Shown in pieces: positions 35,260 to 44,479 of a DNA stretch of 64,000 nucleotides. Numbering within the stretch: the stretch's first letter is position 1; the number at the start of each line of letters is the position of its first letter. The stretch spans positions 1 through 64,000 of the forward strand of contig SFVI01000003.1 in assembly GCA_004560305.1 (NCBI GenBank). Reading direction: 5' to 3'. Origin of the DNA: a bacterium (GTDB lineage: Bacteria; Bacillota; Clostridia; Oscillospirales; Oscillospiraceae). The notes below the pieces were generated by a model that was not told the origin of the DNA, made no database searches, and was given only the letters and a program-made list of their open reading frames with translations. A program made the translations under genes and the position numbers.

Positions 35260-37997
35260 TTGATGTTAACAAGAGACGAGAAAATCGCCAAGCTTGGCAA
35301 GGTCATTACCGACCGGGCCACGGTTCTCCTGGGAAAGGACAAGATCACCCCGGATTCTCCCGAGTACTGGGGCATCAACTCCGCACTGAAATTCACTGCC
35401 GCCAATTACGGCGAGCAGATGGCAGAGGACATTCTGGATATCTGCCTGACCATGAAAAAGCGCGTTCCCCTCACCTTTGCCCAGCTGGCAGAGAAAAACC
35501 CCCAGTTTGATAAGGAATACCTGGAAAAGGCCCTGCAGGCCGTCAGTGAAAGCGGCCTGGTGGAGTTCCATTGGGAGAACCTGGACGGCAAGAACCCCAA
35601 TCATGAGAAGCGCTGGGTGCTGGATATGTTCGTTCCCGGCAGCGCGGAGATCATGATGATCAACCCGGTTCATTCGGACATGTTCCCCGAGACGGCGGAC
35701 TTCTTTGAGCGCATGGCTTACCTGCCCCTGGCAGGCCTGACGGAGCAGGTGCCTCCCGGCGGCGCCGGCATCGGCATGCACGTCATCCCCGTTGAGAAGG
35801 CCATCCCCGCCGAGAGCCAGTCCCTCCCCATTGAGCATCTTTCCCACTGGCTGAAGAAGTACGAGGGCCACATCGGCGTCTCCGTCTGCTCCTGCCGCAA
35901 GCAGCAGCGCATCCGGGGCGAAGGCTCCGGCGATATCGAGGCCGACTGGTGCATCGGCGTAGGCGACTTTGCGGACTACTGCCGGGAGACCAACCACGGC
36001 CGTGACATTACCTACGAAGAGGCCATGGAGATTCTTCAGAAGGCCGAGGATCGGGGCTATGTCCACCAGATTACCAACATCGACGGCGAGAACAAGATCT
36101 TCGGTATCTGCAACTGCGCAGTCGGCGTCTGCAATGCGCTGCGTACCTCCCAGCTGTTCAACACGCCCAACCTGTCCGCCTCCGCCTATGTGGCAGAGAG
36201 CGATGGGGAGAAATGCGTGGCCTGCGGCAAGTGCGTGGAGACCTGCCCTGCCGGCGCTGTCCGCTTGGGCCAGAAGCTGTGCACCAAGGACGGCCCCATC
36301 CAGTATCCCCGCCACGAGCTGCCCGATGACACCCGCTGGGGCGAAGATCACTGGAACAAGAACTACAGAAACGAAAACGGCTGCATTCAGACCTGGCCCA
36401 CCGGCACCGCCCCCTGCAAGGTGGCCTGCCCGGCGCACATCGCCATCCAGGGCTACATCAAGATGGCAGGCGACGGCCGCTATCAGGATGCGCTGAAGCT
36501 GATCAAGAAGGATAACCCCTTCCCCGCCGTCTGCGGCTCCATCTGCCGGAAGTACTGCGAGGACGCCTGCACCCGGGGCACCGTGGATCAGGCCCTGTCC
36601 ATCGACGAGATCAAGAAGTTCATTGCCGAGCAGGATATGAAGGCGGAGCACCGCTACATCCCGCCCATGAACTCCTGCACCAGAGATAAGTTTGACCAGC
36701 CTGCGCCTACTTCCTGGCCATCGAGGGCTACAGCCCTGTGGTATTCGATAAGGAAGCCGCCCCCGGCGGCATGCTGATGAACGGCATCCCCAACTTCCGT
36801 GTGGATAAGGCCGTTGTCAAGTCCGAGATCGATGTGCTCCGTGAGATGGGCGTGGAGTTCCGCTGCGGCATAGAAGTGGGCAAGGACGTCACCATCCAGC
36901 AGCTGCGGGAAGAGGGCTTCCAGGCCTTCTACGTGGCCGTGGGTCTCCAGAAAGCCCTGAAGCTGAACATTGAAGGCGAGGAGCTGGAAGGCGTTGTGGC
37001 CGGCCTCGACCTGCTGCGCGGCGTGAACAAGGGAAGCATCACCGCCCTGGAGGGCGACACCGTGGTCATCGGCGGCGGCAACGCGGCCATCGACGTGGCC
37101 CGCACCGCCCTGCGCCTGGGCAAGGGCAGCGTCAACATCTACTGCCTGGAGAAGGACGAGGAGATGCCCACCGTGGCCGAGGAGAAGAACAGCGGCCTTT
37201 CCGACGGCGTGGTCATCAACAACTGCTGGGCCCCCAAGCGCATTCTGGGCGAGGGCGGCAAGGTCACCGGCATTGAGCTGATGCGCTGCCTGTCCGTGCG
37301 GGACGCCCAGGGCAAGTTCGCCCCCGTTTACGACGAGAGCGAAACCATCACCGTGCCCTGCTCCAATGTTCTGGTTGCCATCGGCCAGCGCTCCGATTAC
37401 GGCGCTGTTCTGGCCGGTACTGCCGCGGAGACCGCCGACGGCCGTCTCGTGGAACACGACAAGCTCACCTTCCAGACCGCGGAGCCTGACATCTTCGTGG
37501 GCGGCGACTGCGCCACCGGCCCCATGTACACCATTGACGCCATCGCCTCCGGCCGTGAGGGCGCCGTGTCCATCCACCGCTTTGTCAACGTGGGCCAGAC
37601 CCTGACCATCCACCGCAACACCCGTGAGTTCAAGGAACTGGATAAGTCCAAGGTGGTTCTGCCTGTGGAGAGCGTGCATAAGCCCGCCCGCAACGAGCCC
37701 ACCATTGATAAGTCCAAGATCCTCACCATGTGCGACGACCGGGTCACCTTCACCGAGGAGCAGATCAAATCCGAGGCTTCCCGCTGCCTGAGCTGCGGCC
37801 GCAGCGTGGTCGACCCCAACAAGTGCATCGGCTGCGGCATCTGCACCACCAAGTGCGAGTTTGACGCCATCCACCTGAAGCGCACCCGGCCCCAGAACAG
37901 CAAGATGATCCCCGCAGAGGATAAGCTGAAGGCCATCGGCGCCTACGCTGCAAAGCGTCAGGTCAAGATCATCAAAAAGCAGCTGACCGGCAAATAA
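35260..37997 (+). pseudogene. Fe-S/NAD(P)-binding flavoprotein, frameshifted near 36700
   Basis: Two frames cover one protein of roughly 920 aa. Frame 1 (35260-36777) has an N-terminal helical domain, VSVCSCRKQQRIRG, a ferredoxin motif CVACGKCVETCPAG and a GltD-like Fe-S domain (CKVACPAHIAIQGYIKMAG, CGSICRKYCEDACTRG). It then loses sense after RDKFDQ. Frame 2 (read from about 36697) resumes with CAYFLAIEGYSPVVFDKEA, continues with VVIGGGNAAIDVARTALRLG and VFVGGDCATG-type FAD segments, and ends in a ferredoxin motif CIGCGICTTKCEF. The expected GxGxxG dinucleotide motif between them is missing. A loss of 37 nt, or 37 plus a multiple of 3, fits both the gap and the frame change. Intact relatives resemble GltD-type electron-bifurcating or NAD(P)H-linked subunits. 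It is the first gene of the hypA-hypB operon. It may be truly broken or an assembly error. Confidence 0.82.
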
Positions 37998-38008
37998 ATT
38001 CATTTTTC

Positions 38009-38040
38009 AAAACAGGCATGGGCATGCCCATGCCTGTTTT
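38009..38040 (+). terminator. Perfect 32-bp palindrome
   Basis: Arms AAAACAGGCATGGGCA and complement with no spacer, between the flavoprotein gene and hypA. It has T residues after it, so it may attenuate read-through into hypA. Confidence 0.7.
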
Positions 38041-38062
38041 GAAATCATGGGAAAGGACCATC

Positions 38063-38407
38063 ATGCACGAACTGAGTATCGTTACCTATGTCATTGAACA
38101 GGTGGAGGAGATCGCCAAAGAGAACCAGCTGACGGATATTGAATCCGTCACCCTGGAATTCGGTGAGGTGTCCGGCATTGAGCCGGAGTATCTGGTGGAT
38201 TGCTGGAACTGGTATGCCAAGAAAACGCCTCTCATAGAGCACACCAAGTTTCTCTATGAAACCATTCCTGCCGTCACCTGGTGCAACGCCTGTAAAAGCA
38301 CCTATCCCACCCTTCAATACGGGAAGACCTGCCCTCACTGCGGCAGCGGGGAGACCTGGCTGCAGCAGGGCAACGAAATGAATATCAAGCAGATTGTAGC
38401 CTGTTAG
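38063..38407 (+). CDS. hypA: Hydrogenase/urease nickel chaperone HypA
   Basis: 114 aa, standard length. It begins MHELSIVTYVIEQ, where His2 is a nickel ligand, and contains a zinc site with two CxxC pairs in WCNACKSTYP and CPHCGSGE. FGEVSGIEPEYL is the conserved middle motif. HypA delivers nickel with HypB. The ATG at 38063 is fixed by the invariant MHE N-terminus and GGAAAGGACC upstream; an earlier in-frame ATG lies in the palindrome. No hydrogenase or urease gene is in the window. Confidence 0.95.
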   Translation: MHELSIVTYVIEQVEEIAKENQLTDIESVTLEFGEVSGIEPEYLVDCWNWYAKKTPLIEHTKFLYETIPAVTWCNACKSTYPTLQYGKTCPHCGSGETWLQQGNEMNIKQIVAC

Positions 38408-38434
38408 CACCAAATCCGCGGAAAGGGGAAAAGA

Positions 38435-39631
38435 ATGAAAGATCTGAAGCATCTAAGCTACTTTGAAGATCTCCTGCAGGACGCAAATAATGAGCTTGTG
38501 ATCCAGGCCCGCGGCGAGGGCAAAAAGTGCGTGGCCTATGTGTGTGAGAACACGCCGGAGCCTTTGCTGAATCTGGAAGGCTGCTTCTCCGCCCGGCTCC
38601 GGGCACCCCGCACCAGCTCCATGGAAATGGCCACCTACTACCTGACCAGCTTCCTGTGCGAATACAGCCGGGCCCTGCTGGAGCGGGCCATGGAGGGTGG
38701 CTTCAACTTTGCCGACTGTCTCATCGCGCCGGACGGCTGCTCCATGATCAACCGCTGCGTTGAGAATATGGAGCTGCTGCACACCATGGACCAGGGCAAG
38801 GAGAACTTCTTCTATGAGAATATGGAAATCCCCATGAAGGCCGATGACAACGGCCTGAATCTCTATGTTCTCCAGTGCAAGAATCACATCCTCAAGCCCC
38901 TGCAGGAAAAGTTCGGCATCGATGTTTCCGATGCCGCCATCCGGAAATCCGTGGCGGAGCACAACCGGGTCTGTGAGCTGATCCGCGCCATCGGTGAGTT
39001 CCGTAAGGGGGACAAGCCCACCATCACCGGCTACGAGTTCAGCGTGATCACCCTGGCCACCTACGCCGCCCCCAAGTACCTGATCATGGACAAGCTGGAG
39101 GAAACGCTGGAAGAGCTGAAAACCAGAGAGCCGGACGAAAAGAGTCCCTTCCGCGCCCGTGTGGTCATCGTCGGTTCCGAGATCGACGATCCGGAGTTTA
39201 TCAAGCTGGTGGAAAGCACCGGCGCTTTCGTCTGCGCCGACCGGTACTGCTACGGCTCCTTCCCGGGCCGGGACCCTATCCAGCTGACAGAGGACAAGGA
39301 CGCCCTCACCCAGATCTGCCGCCAGTATATGTATCGGGGCCAGTGCCCCCGCTACATGGATCAGGCCAAGATGCTGGGCCGCCGGGCTTATGTAAACCAG
39401 CTTGCCAAGGAATACAATGCCGATGGCATCATCTATGAGCAGGTGAAGTTCTGTGACCCCTGGGCCTATGAACGGATGGTCGGCTCCCATGTGCTGCACG
39501 ATGATTACGGCTATCAGGTGCTCTCCATTGACCGGCCGTACAACGTTTCCGGCGTTGGCCAGCTGCGCACCCGTGTTCAGGCCTTCATTGAAAGTCTGGA
39601 GATCAAGAAGATTCAGGGAGGTGCAAAATAA
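38435..39631 (+). CDS. 2-hydroxyacyl-CoA dehydratase-like protein, smaller subunit type
   Basis: 398 aa. It fits the HgdB/BcrB/FldC superfamily whose members bind a [4Fe-4S] or double-cubane cluster. Conserved-looking elements: NTPEPLLNLEGCFSARLRAP, DCLIAPDGCSMINRCVENM, YEQVKFCDPWAYERM. The three cluster cysteines probably lie in GCFSA, DGCSM and KFCDPW. AAAGGGGAAAAGA precedes the ATG. It overlaps the next gene by 1 bp. No HgdC-type activator ATPase is nearby, so it is either activated from elsewhere or belongs to the double-cubane reductase branch. Confidence 0.87.
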   Translation: MKDLKHLSYFEDLLQDANNELVIQARGEGKKCVAYVCENTPEPLLNLEGCFSARLRAPRTSSMEMATYYLTSFLCEYSRALLERAMEGGFNFADCLIAPDGCSMINRCVENMELLHTMDQGKENFFYENMEIPMKADDNGLNLYVLQCKNHILKPLQEKFGIDVSDAAIRKSVAEHNRVCELIRAIGEFRKGDKPTITGYEFSVITLATYAAPKYLIMDKLEETLEELKTREPDEKSPFRARVVIVGSEIDDPEFIKLVESTGAFVCADRYCYGSFPGRDPIQLTEDKDALTQICRQYMYRGQCPRYMDQAKMLGRRAYVNQLAKEYNADGIIYEQVKFCDPWAYERMVGSHVLHDDYGYQVLSIDRPYNVSGVGQLRTRVQAFIESLEIKKIQGGAK

Positions 39632-41199
39632 TGGCGGACAAACGGATCGGAACGAAGAACTTCGGCAGCCTGTATACCGGCGGAAGAGTTCGGAAACGCA
39701 GGGAATGGCGCGGCATTGTAGACACTGCCTATGACTATTCCCGCTGGCTGTACAACTGGGTGACCATGTTCCGGGTGGTGCTGGTGAAGCCCCGGAACAT
39801 CAAGGCCCTTTTCCGCTACCGCTGGATGGCCAACTATCTGGCTGTGCCCATGATGGTGGACCGGCACACCCAGGGCCTGCGGGGCGAGCATCTGCGCATC
39901 TGCCATGTGGAGCAGGATCTGATCATTGAGGATGTGGCAAAGCTGCTGGACAAGCTCTTCCGGGGTGACCGCCGCATCGGCAACGATACGGAGTTTTCCA
40001 AGAAGGTTGTCCTGGTGGACGAGAACGAGATGCAGTCCATCATGATGGGCTTCCCCACCCTGGTTCCCCTCAGCCGGGAGATCGCTTCCACCTATATCCC
40101 TGTTCTGCTGAACCAGCGGGCTGCCTGCCACTATATCGACGTGGCCCAGGAATACGGTCTTGCCGGCGATGTCTGCCCCATGCCGGAGGCGGAAGCCGGC
40201 GTGTCCATCGATGACGACGCCCCGGTGCTGGGCGCCTGCGCTGTCCAGTGCAACACCACCTGCGACGGCTCCCTGATGGGCAACGGCGTCATCTCCAAGC
40301 GGCTGGAGCTGGAGGATGGCATTCCTGTGTTCCAGCTGGCAACGCCCCTGCGCCACCGGGAGGACGATGTGCAGGAGTACGCCGCTCAGGAGATCCGCAA
40401 CGCCATCGCCTTCATTGAGGAAAAGACCGGCGAGAAGTGGGATTGGACCCACTATTTTGAATGCGCCAAGCGTGTCAACTACGCTACCAAGTGCCGCATG
40501 GAGTGGCTGGAGATGAACAAGACTCCTTATCCCCAGGTCTTTGGCTCCAACCTGGCGCTCTATACCGAGACCAACTACATGGCCATCAGCGGCCGCCTGC
40601 CCGTGTTTGAGGAGGCGGACCGGAAGATCACCGCTCTGGCGGAAAAGGCCTACCAGAAAAAGAAAATCGCCGCCAACGAGTACCGCCACAGGGCCATTGT
40701 CTGGGGCGTTCAATCCCATTACTATATGGACTTCCTGGTCTGGCTGCTGAACTGCTGGGGCATCGTGCCGCTGACGGATATGCTGTCCATGGTCTCCACC
40801 AAGATGATCGCCGAGACCGACACCCCGGAGAACCGGGAGCAGGCCATTTATGACATTGCCTGGCTCACCGAAAACATGATCATGCGCAACCGCACCCACG
40901 GCGGCTACAAGGTGTTGCTGGACGAGCTGTGGGAGTTCGTGGAGGAGTTCAACGCCGACATGGTCATTCTCTGGGAGCACATGAGCTGCAAGGCGCTGGA
41001 CGGCATGCACGGCCAGTTTGAAGAAAAAGCCCGGGAGCGGGGTATCCATCTGGTATGGGTTTCCCACGACCTGTTCGATCCCCGGGTGATTTCCCGCCAG
41101 GGTGTCCGCGACCAGATCAACAGCTATATGCGCACCGTCATGCGGGAAGAGCCGGTGGATCCGTCCCTGGAGACGCTGGATGATGCGGAATCCTGGTAA
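39631..41199 (+). CDS. 2-hydroxyacyl-CoA dehydratase-like protein, larger subunit type
   Basis: 522 aa, longer than typical dehydratase subunits (about 400-480). Elements include LVPLSREIASTYIPVLLNQR, GDVCPMPEAEAGVSIDDDAP, GACAVQCNTTCDGSLM, ADMVILWEHMSCKALDGMHG. The cysteine-rich ACAVQCNTTC segment may hold the cluster. The N-terminal ~90 residues are basic and aromatic (RKRREWRGIVDTAYDYSRWL) and may be an adaptor. It starts within the stop codon of the preceding gene (TAATG). It is followed by a small membrane protein and hypB. Confidence 0.85.
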   Translation: MADKRIGTKNFGSLYTGGRVRKRREWRGIVDTAYDYSRWLYNWVTMFRVVLVKPRNIKALFRYRWMANYLAVPMMVDRHTQGLRGEHLRICHVEQDLIIEDVAKLLDKLFRGDRRIGNDTEFSKKVVLVDENEMQSIMMGFPTLVPLSREIASTYIPVLLNQRAACHYIDVAQEYGLAGDVCPMPEAEAGVSIDDDAPVLGACAVQCNTTCDGSLMGNGVISKRLELEDGIPVFQLATPLRHREDDVQEYAAQEIRNAIAFIEEKTGEKWDWTHYFECAKRVNYATKCRMEWLEMNKTPYPQVFGSNLALYTETNYMAISGRLPVFEEADRKITALAEKAYQKKKIAANEYRHRAIVWGVQSHYYMDFLVWLLNCWGIVPLTDMLSMVSTKMIAETDTPENREQAIYDIAWLTENMIMRNRTHGGYKVLLDELWEFVEEFNADMVILWEHMSCKALDGMHGQFEEKARERGIHLVWVSHDLFDPRVISRQGVRDQINSYMRTVMREEPVDPSLETLDDAESW

Positions 41200-41221
41200 G
41201 TGAAAAGGAGGCAACACAAGC

Positions 41222-41401
41222 ATGAAAAAAATCAAGAACACCCTGCTGAAGCTGCTTTTGAAGCTGCTGTTGATCCTGGTCTCCTTTATCGCCGTGACCT
41301 TTGTGGTCTATTTCTTCAATCTGGACATGAAGCTGACCGCAGCCATGGAGCCGATCCTTTTCAAGTTCTACGACAAGGTCAAGCGGGACCAGCATCTGTA
41401 A
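41222..41401 (+). CDS. 59-aa single-pass membrane protein, unknown
   Basis: 59 residues. The N-terminus is basic (MKKIKNTLLKLLLK), followed by one hydrophobic helix (LILVSFIAVTFVVYFF) and a polar tail (EPILFKFYDKVKRDQHL). AAAAGGAGGCAACACAAGC gives a strong ribosome binding site at good spacing. It lies 22 bp after the dehydratase-like gene and 40 bp before hypB, clearly in the operon. I know no family for it; it could anchor the soluble enzymes at the membrane. Confidence 0.75.
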   Translation: MKKIKNTLLKLLLKLLLILVSFIAVTFVVYFFNLDMKLTAAMEPILFKFYDKVKRDQHL

Positions 41402-41441
41402 GGGTGCGGCATTCGTTCAAAGCAAAGGAAGAAGGAAAACC

Positions 41442-42134
41442 ATGGAACCCTATAAAGTTTACGAGATCAAACAGAGCATATTTCAGGCCAACGACGACCA
41501 GGCGGATCAGCTGCGGCAGGAGCTGAAGCAGCAGCACACCTTCCTGCTGAATCTGATGTCCTCCCCCGGCAGCGGCAAAACCACCACCCTTACCCGTACC
41601 ATTGAGGCCCTGCGGGACGAAATGCGCATCGGCATCATGGAGGCGGATATTGACTCCGATGTGGACGCGGCCAAGATCGCCCGCACCGGCACCCGGGTCA
41701 TCCAGCTTCACACCGGCGGCATGTGCCACCTGGATGCGGACATGACCCGCCAGGGCCTGCAGGAGTTTGGAACGGAAGACCTGGACCTGGTAGTGCTGGA
41801 AAACGTGGGCAATCTGGTCTGTCCGGCAGAGTTTGACACCGGCGCCGTCAAAAACGCCATGATTCTCTCCGTTCCGGAAGGACACGACAAGCCCCTGAAG
41901 TACCCACTGATTTTCCAGGTTTGCGACGCGCTGATCATCAATAAAATTGATGTTCTGCCCTATTTTGACTTTGATCTGGAAAAGGTCAGGGAGTTTGCCC
42001 ATATGCGCAATCCAAATCTGAAAATCTTCCCTGTCAGCGCCAAAACCGGCGAGGGAATCGAGGCCTGGTGCGACTGGCTACGCCAGCAGGTCGGTGCGTG
42101 GAACAATGCCGCTTCGCCCTCCGGGCTTGGCTGA
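41442..42134 (+). CDS. hypB: Nickel-delivery GTPase HypB
   Basis: 230 aa. G1/P-loop is NLMSSPGSGKTTTLTRTIEA. G2/G3 region: GIMEADIDSDVDA. The metal site is GGMCHLDADM, with the Cys-His pair used for nickel or zinc at the dimer interface. G4 motif is IINKIDVL and LKIFPVSAKTGEGIEAW follows. There is no N-terminal CxxCGC motif or His stretch, so storage-type nickel binding is absent. GGAAGAAGGAAAACC precedes the ATG. It closes the operon. Confidence 0.95.
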   Translation: MEPYKVYEIKQSIFQANDDQADQLRQELKQQHTFLLNLMSSPGSGKTTTLTRTIEALRDEMRIGIMEADIDSDVDAAKIARTGTRVIQLHTGGMCHLDADMTRQGLQEFGTEDLDLVVLENVGNLVCPAEFDTGAVKNAMILSVPEGHDKPLKYPLIFQVCDALIINKIDVLPYFDFDLEKVREFAHMRNPNLKIFPVSAKTGEGIEAWCDWLRQQVGAWNNAASPSGLG

Positions 42135-42193
42135 CTTGCGCACCCGGAACAGAATGCCCGGTGCCTTCCCGGGCAATATGGAAAAGCAGCCCT

Positions 42194-42307
42194 AAAGGGC
42201 ATGCAAGATAGGGAGGCAGCAGGTTTTGAGCGGGCCTTTTCCGCCCATGCTTCACAAAAAATTGCGGGAGTACTTTCGTGTATTCCCGCAATTTTTCATT
42301 TTACCTG
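42194..42307 (-). repeat. Dispersed hairpin repeat, copy B
   Basis: Inverse complement of copy A at 1-113. It retains the long hairpin (AAATTGCGGGA arms, with the GAATAC extension) and the tail AGGGCATGCAAGATAGGGAGG. It lies 60 bp after the hypB stop and may double as its terminator. The remaining bases to 42400 hold nothing I recognise. Confidence 0.8.
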
Positions 42308-42407
42308 AGCGAAAAATCCTTGCGCAAAGCTGCTGTTCACCAGAAAAAGAGAGCTCTTTCTGTCGGGCGAGGCAAAAAGCGCAGAAATGCTGGATATGTA
42401 TTTCTTC

Positions 42408-42436
42408 TTGCGGTCATGACTTTCCTATGATATGAT
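42408..42436 (+). promoter_or_regulatory. Promoter of the binding protein/kinase operon
   Basis: TTGCGG, a 17-nt spacer and TATGAT, about 104 nt upstream of the ATG at 42540. ATG-proximal GACAAGGAGAAGAAAG is the ribosome binding site. Confidence 0.5.
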
Positions 42437-42539
42437 ATAAAAACACACAAAAAATTTGCAAAATACAAATATTTTGTCCCAGCTTCCATTTGCTGTTTTG
42501 TCATTGTAAGTTCTAAAAAAAACGACAAGGAGAAGAAAG

Positions 42540-44453
42540 ATGAAAAAATTTGTATGTCTGCTGACGGCTCTGGTTTTTGCTGCAACGATGTTTGCCGGCT
42601 GCGGAAGCCAAGGTTCTGCCGAAAGTGATGACGGCAAAATCCAGATCAAGGTGCAGTATCTGTGCGGCAGAATGAATCTGGATCTGGAATCAGTGCTGGA
42701 AGAAAAATTCCCCAATGTTGACATTGTGACAGATGAGCTTGTCGGTACTCCGGATTATATCATTGCAAAAGAAATGGAGTATGATCTGGAGCCTGACATT
42801 TATCTTTACGAGGGCCTGTCCAATATGGATGATAAAATCATCGCAGATAAATTCTACGATCTGTCCCGGGAGGAGTTTGTCAATCACTTCTATCTTTCCG
42901 CAGTATCGGATTGTATCAATGAGGACGGCGGCCTGTATTTTCTTCCCGGGCCGGTATATGTTTACGGCATCGTCTACGATAAGACGGCCTTTCAGGAGCT
43001 TGGGCTTGCAGTCCCTCACAGCTATACAGAGTTTGTGAATCTTTTGAATGAAGTGAAGGCAATGGACCTGAAAGGGACAGAGCCGGATGAAAACGACCCC
43101 GATGCAAAGGTAACGGTGGATGTGGAGCCCTTTGTCCCCACGGTTAAATGGCCCGATATGTGGACATTTATTTTTGATTCCTACATCTATGACGATTACA
43201 TCAAGGGTGTTGAAAACGCCTTGTGGCTGGACAAATATCAACAGGGAAACGAGAGCATGATCGGCCATATGGAGGGCGCCGCAGAAAAACTGATCAAGCT
43301 GTTTGATGACGGGATCTTATCGCCGGCTTTCTGGGAGATCAGGGCGCCTGTACGCACGGCGATGCTTTACCGATACCACACATCGCTTATGACCATCGAA
43401 TGTCAGTCGGCACTGGGCTTCAATGAGCAGGCAAACGCGGAGACGCCGGATAACCTTCACGAAATCGGCATGATGCCCTTTTATACAAGTGACGAGGCGG
43501 ACACGGATTATCTGATCTCCATGCCGAGATGTTATTTTGGCATGACCAAAAAGGCCGCTCAGGATGAGGCAAAGCGGGCAGCCATTCTTGAGATCTTCCA
43601 TTTCCTCAGCACCATGGAAGGGCAGGACCTGATGATCGAAGGCGGAGGAGGAGAGATCAATCTTCTGAAAGAGAGCAATCTTACGGATGCTCCGTTTTAT
43701 GATGAAGTCAGAAATACCTTCCAAGAGGGAAGAGTCATAACCCGTTTTTATTTTGCAGGAAACTCCGGCGCGGTGGAGTCCTATATGCATTCCACGACCC
43801 TTGACCTTGCAGCGGGGAAAATAACGATAGAGGATTGGTTGAAAGAGGCGGACCGCATCAGGGACGAGGCGCTGGAAAGCAAGCCGGTCGCAGAGGAGCA
43901 GTCCTACGGCACGGTCAAAGAAACGCTTACCATGGAGGAAACAGCCGTTGTTGTGGGAGAAGCCTATCTTCACGCAACCGGCGCGGACATCGGGATCGTA
44001 CCATGCAGAGCCAGCTTCGGTATGAAAAACAAGCTTTATCAAGGCGATATTACCAACAGCGCCATCGATACAATAATGACTACGAGAATGAGTGTGGGTA
44101 CCGTTTCTGAAGACCCAAAGCACATCAATATCGTTACCGTGAAGATCACGGGGCAGCAGCTCATGGATCTGCTTGAGGAATACAAGGATACCTTTGTTGG
44201 TCTCGCGGGCCTTGACGTTGTGTATGATCCTTCCGGGCCGGAAGGCGAAAGATACCGTTCCATCAGGTATAAGGGGAAGGAAATCGGGCCTGAGGATGAA
44301 TTTATCGCGGCTTCCGTAAAGGGTGCCGTGAGGACTCTCCCCATTGTAAGGTCATACGATGAACTTGTTTTCCGGGATATGTTCATCGGCTATCTTGACA
44401 GCCTTGGCGGTGAGATTTCCGGAGCACCCCAAAGCCTGAAAATTGTGAAATAG
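42540..44453 (+). CDS. Solute-binding lipoprotein fused to 5'-nucleotidase C-terminal-like domain
   Basis: 637 aa. The signal peptide ends in a lipobox FAGCGSQ (cysteine about residue 21). Residues ~30-430 are an ABC-type extracellular solute-binding domain (sugar-binding like: KFYDLSREEFVNHFY, GIVYDKTAFQELGLAVPHSY, FHFLSTMEGQDLM). Residues ~455-637 resemble the 5'-nucleotidase C-terminal domain (VGEAYLHATGADIGIVPCRA, IVTVKITGQQLMDLLEEY). No metallophosphatase domain is present, so enzymatic activity is unlikely. It may be a periplasmic-type sensor that works with the adjacent kinase, since no ABC permease is nearby. The kinase gene follows within 30 bp. Confidence 0.82.
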   Translation: MKKFVCLLTALVFAATMFAGCGSQGSAESDDGKIQIKVQYLCGRMNLDLESVLEEKFPNVDIVTDELVGTPDYIIAKEMEYDLEPDIYLYEGLSNMDDKIIADKFYDLSREEFVNHFYLSAVSDCINEDGGLYFLPGPVYVYGIVYDKTAFQELGLAVPHSYTEFVNLLNEVKAMDLKGTEPDENDPDAKVTVDVEPFVPTVKWPDMWTFIFDSYIYDDYIKGVENALWLDKYQQGNESMIGHMEGAAEKLIKLFDDGILSPAFWEIRAPVRTAMLYRYHTSLMTIECQSALGFNEQANAETPDNLHEIGMMPFYTSDEADTDYLISMPRCYFGMTKKAAQDEAKRAAILEIFHFLSTMEGQDLMIEGGGGEINLLKESNLTDAPFYDEVRNTFQEGRVITRFYFAGNSGAVESYMHSTTLDLAAGKITIEDWLKEADRIRDEALESKPVAEEQSYGTVKETLTMEETAVVVGEAYLHATGADIGIVPCRASFGMKNKLYQGDITNSAIDTIMTTRMSVGTVSEDPKHINIVTVKITGQQLMDLLEEYKDTFVGLAGLDVVYDPSGPEGERYRSIRYKGKEIGPEDEFIAASVKGAVRTLPIVRSYDELVFRDMFIGYLDSLGGEISGAPQSLKIVK

Positions 44454-44479
44454 CAGTGTATTTCAGAGGAGAGCCTATC

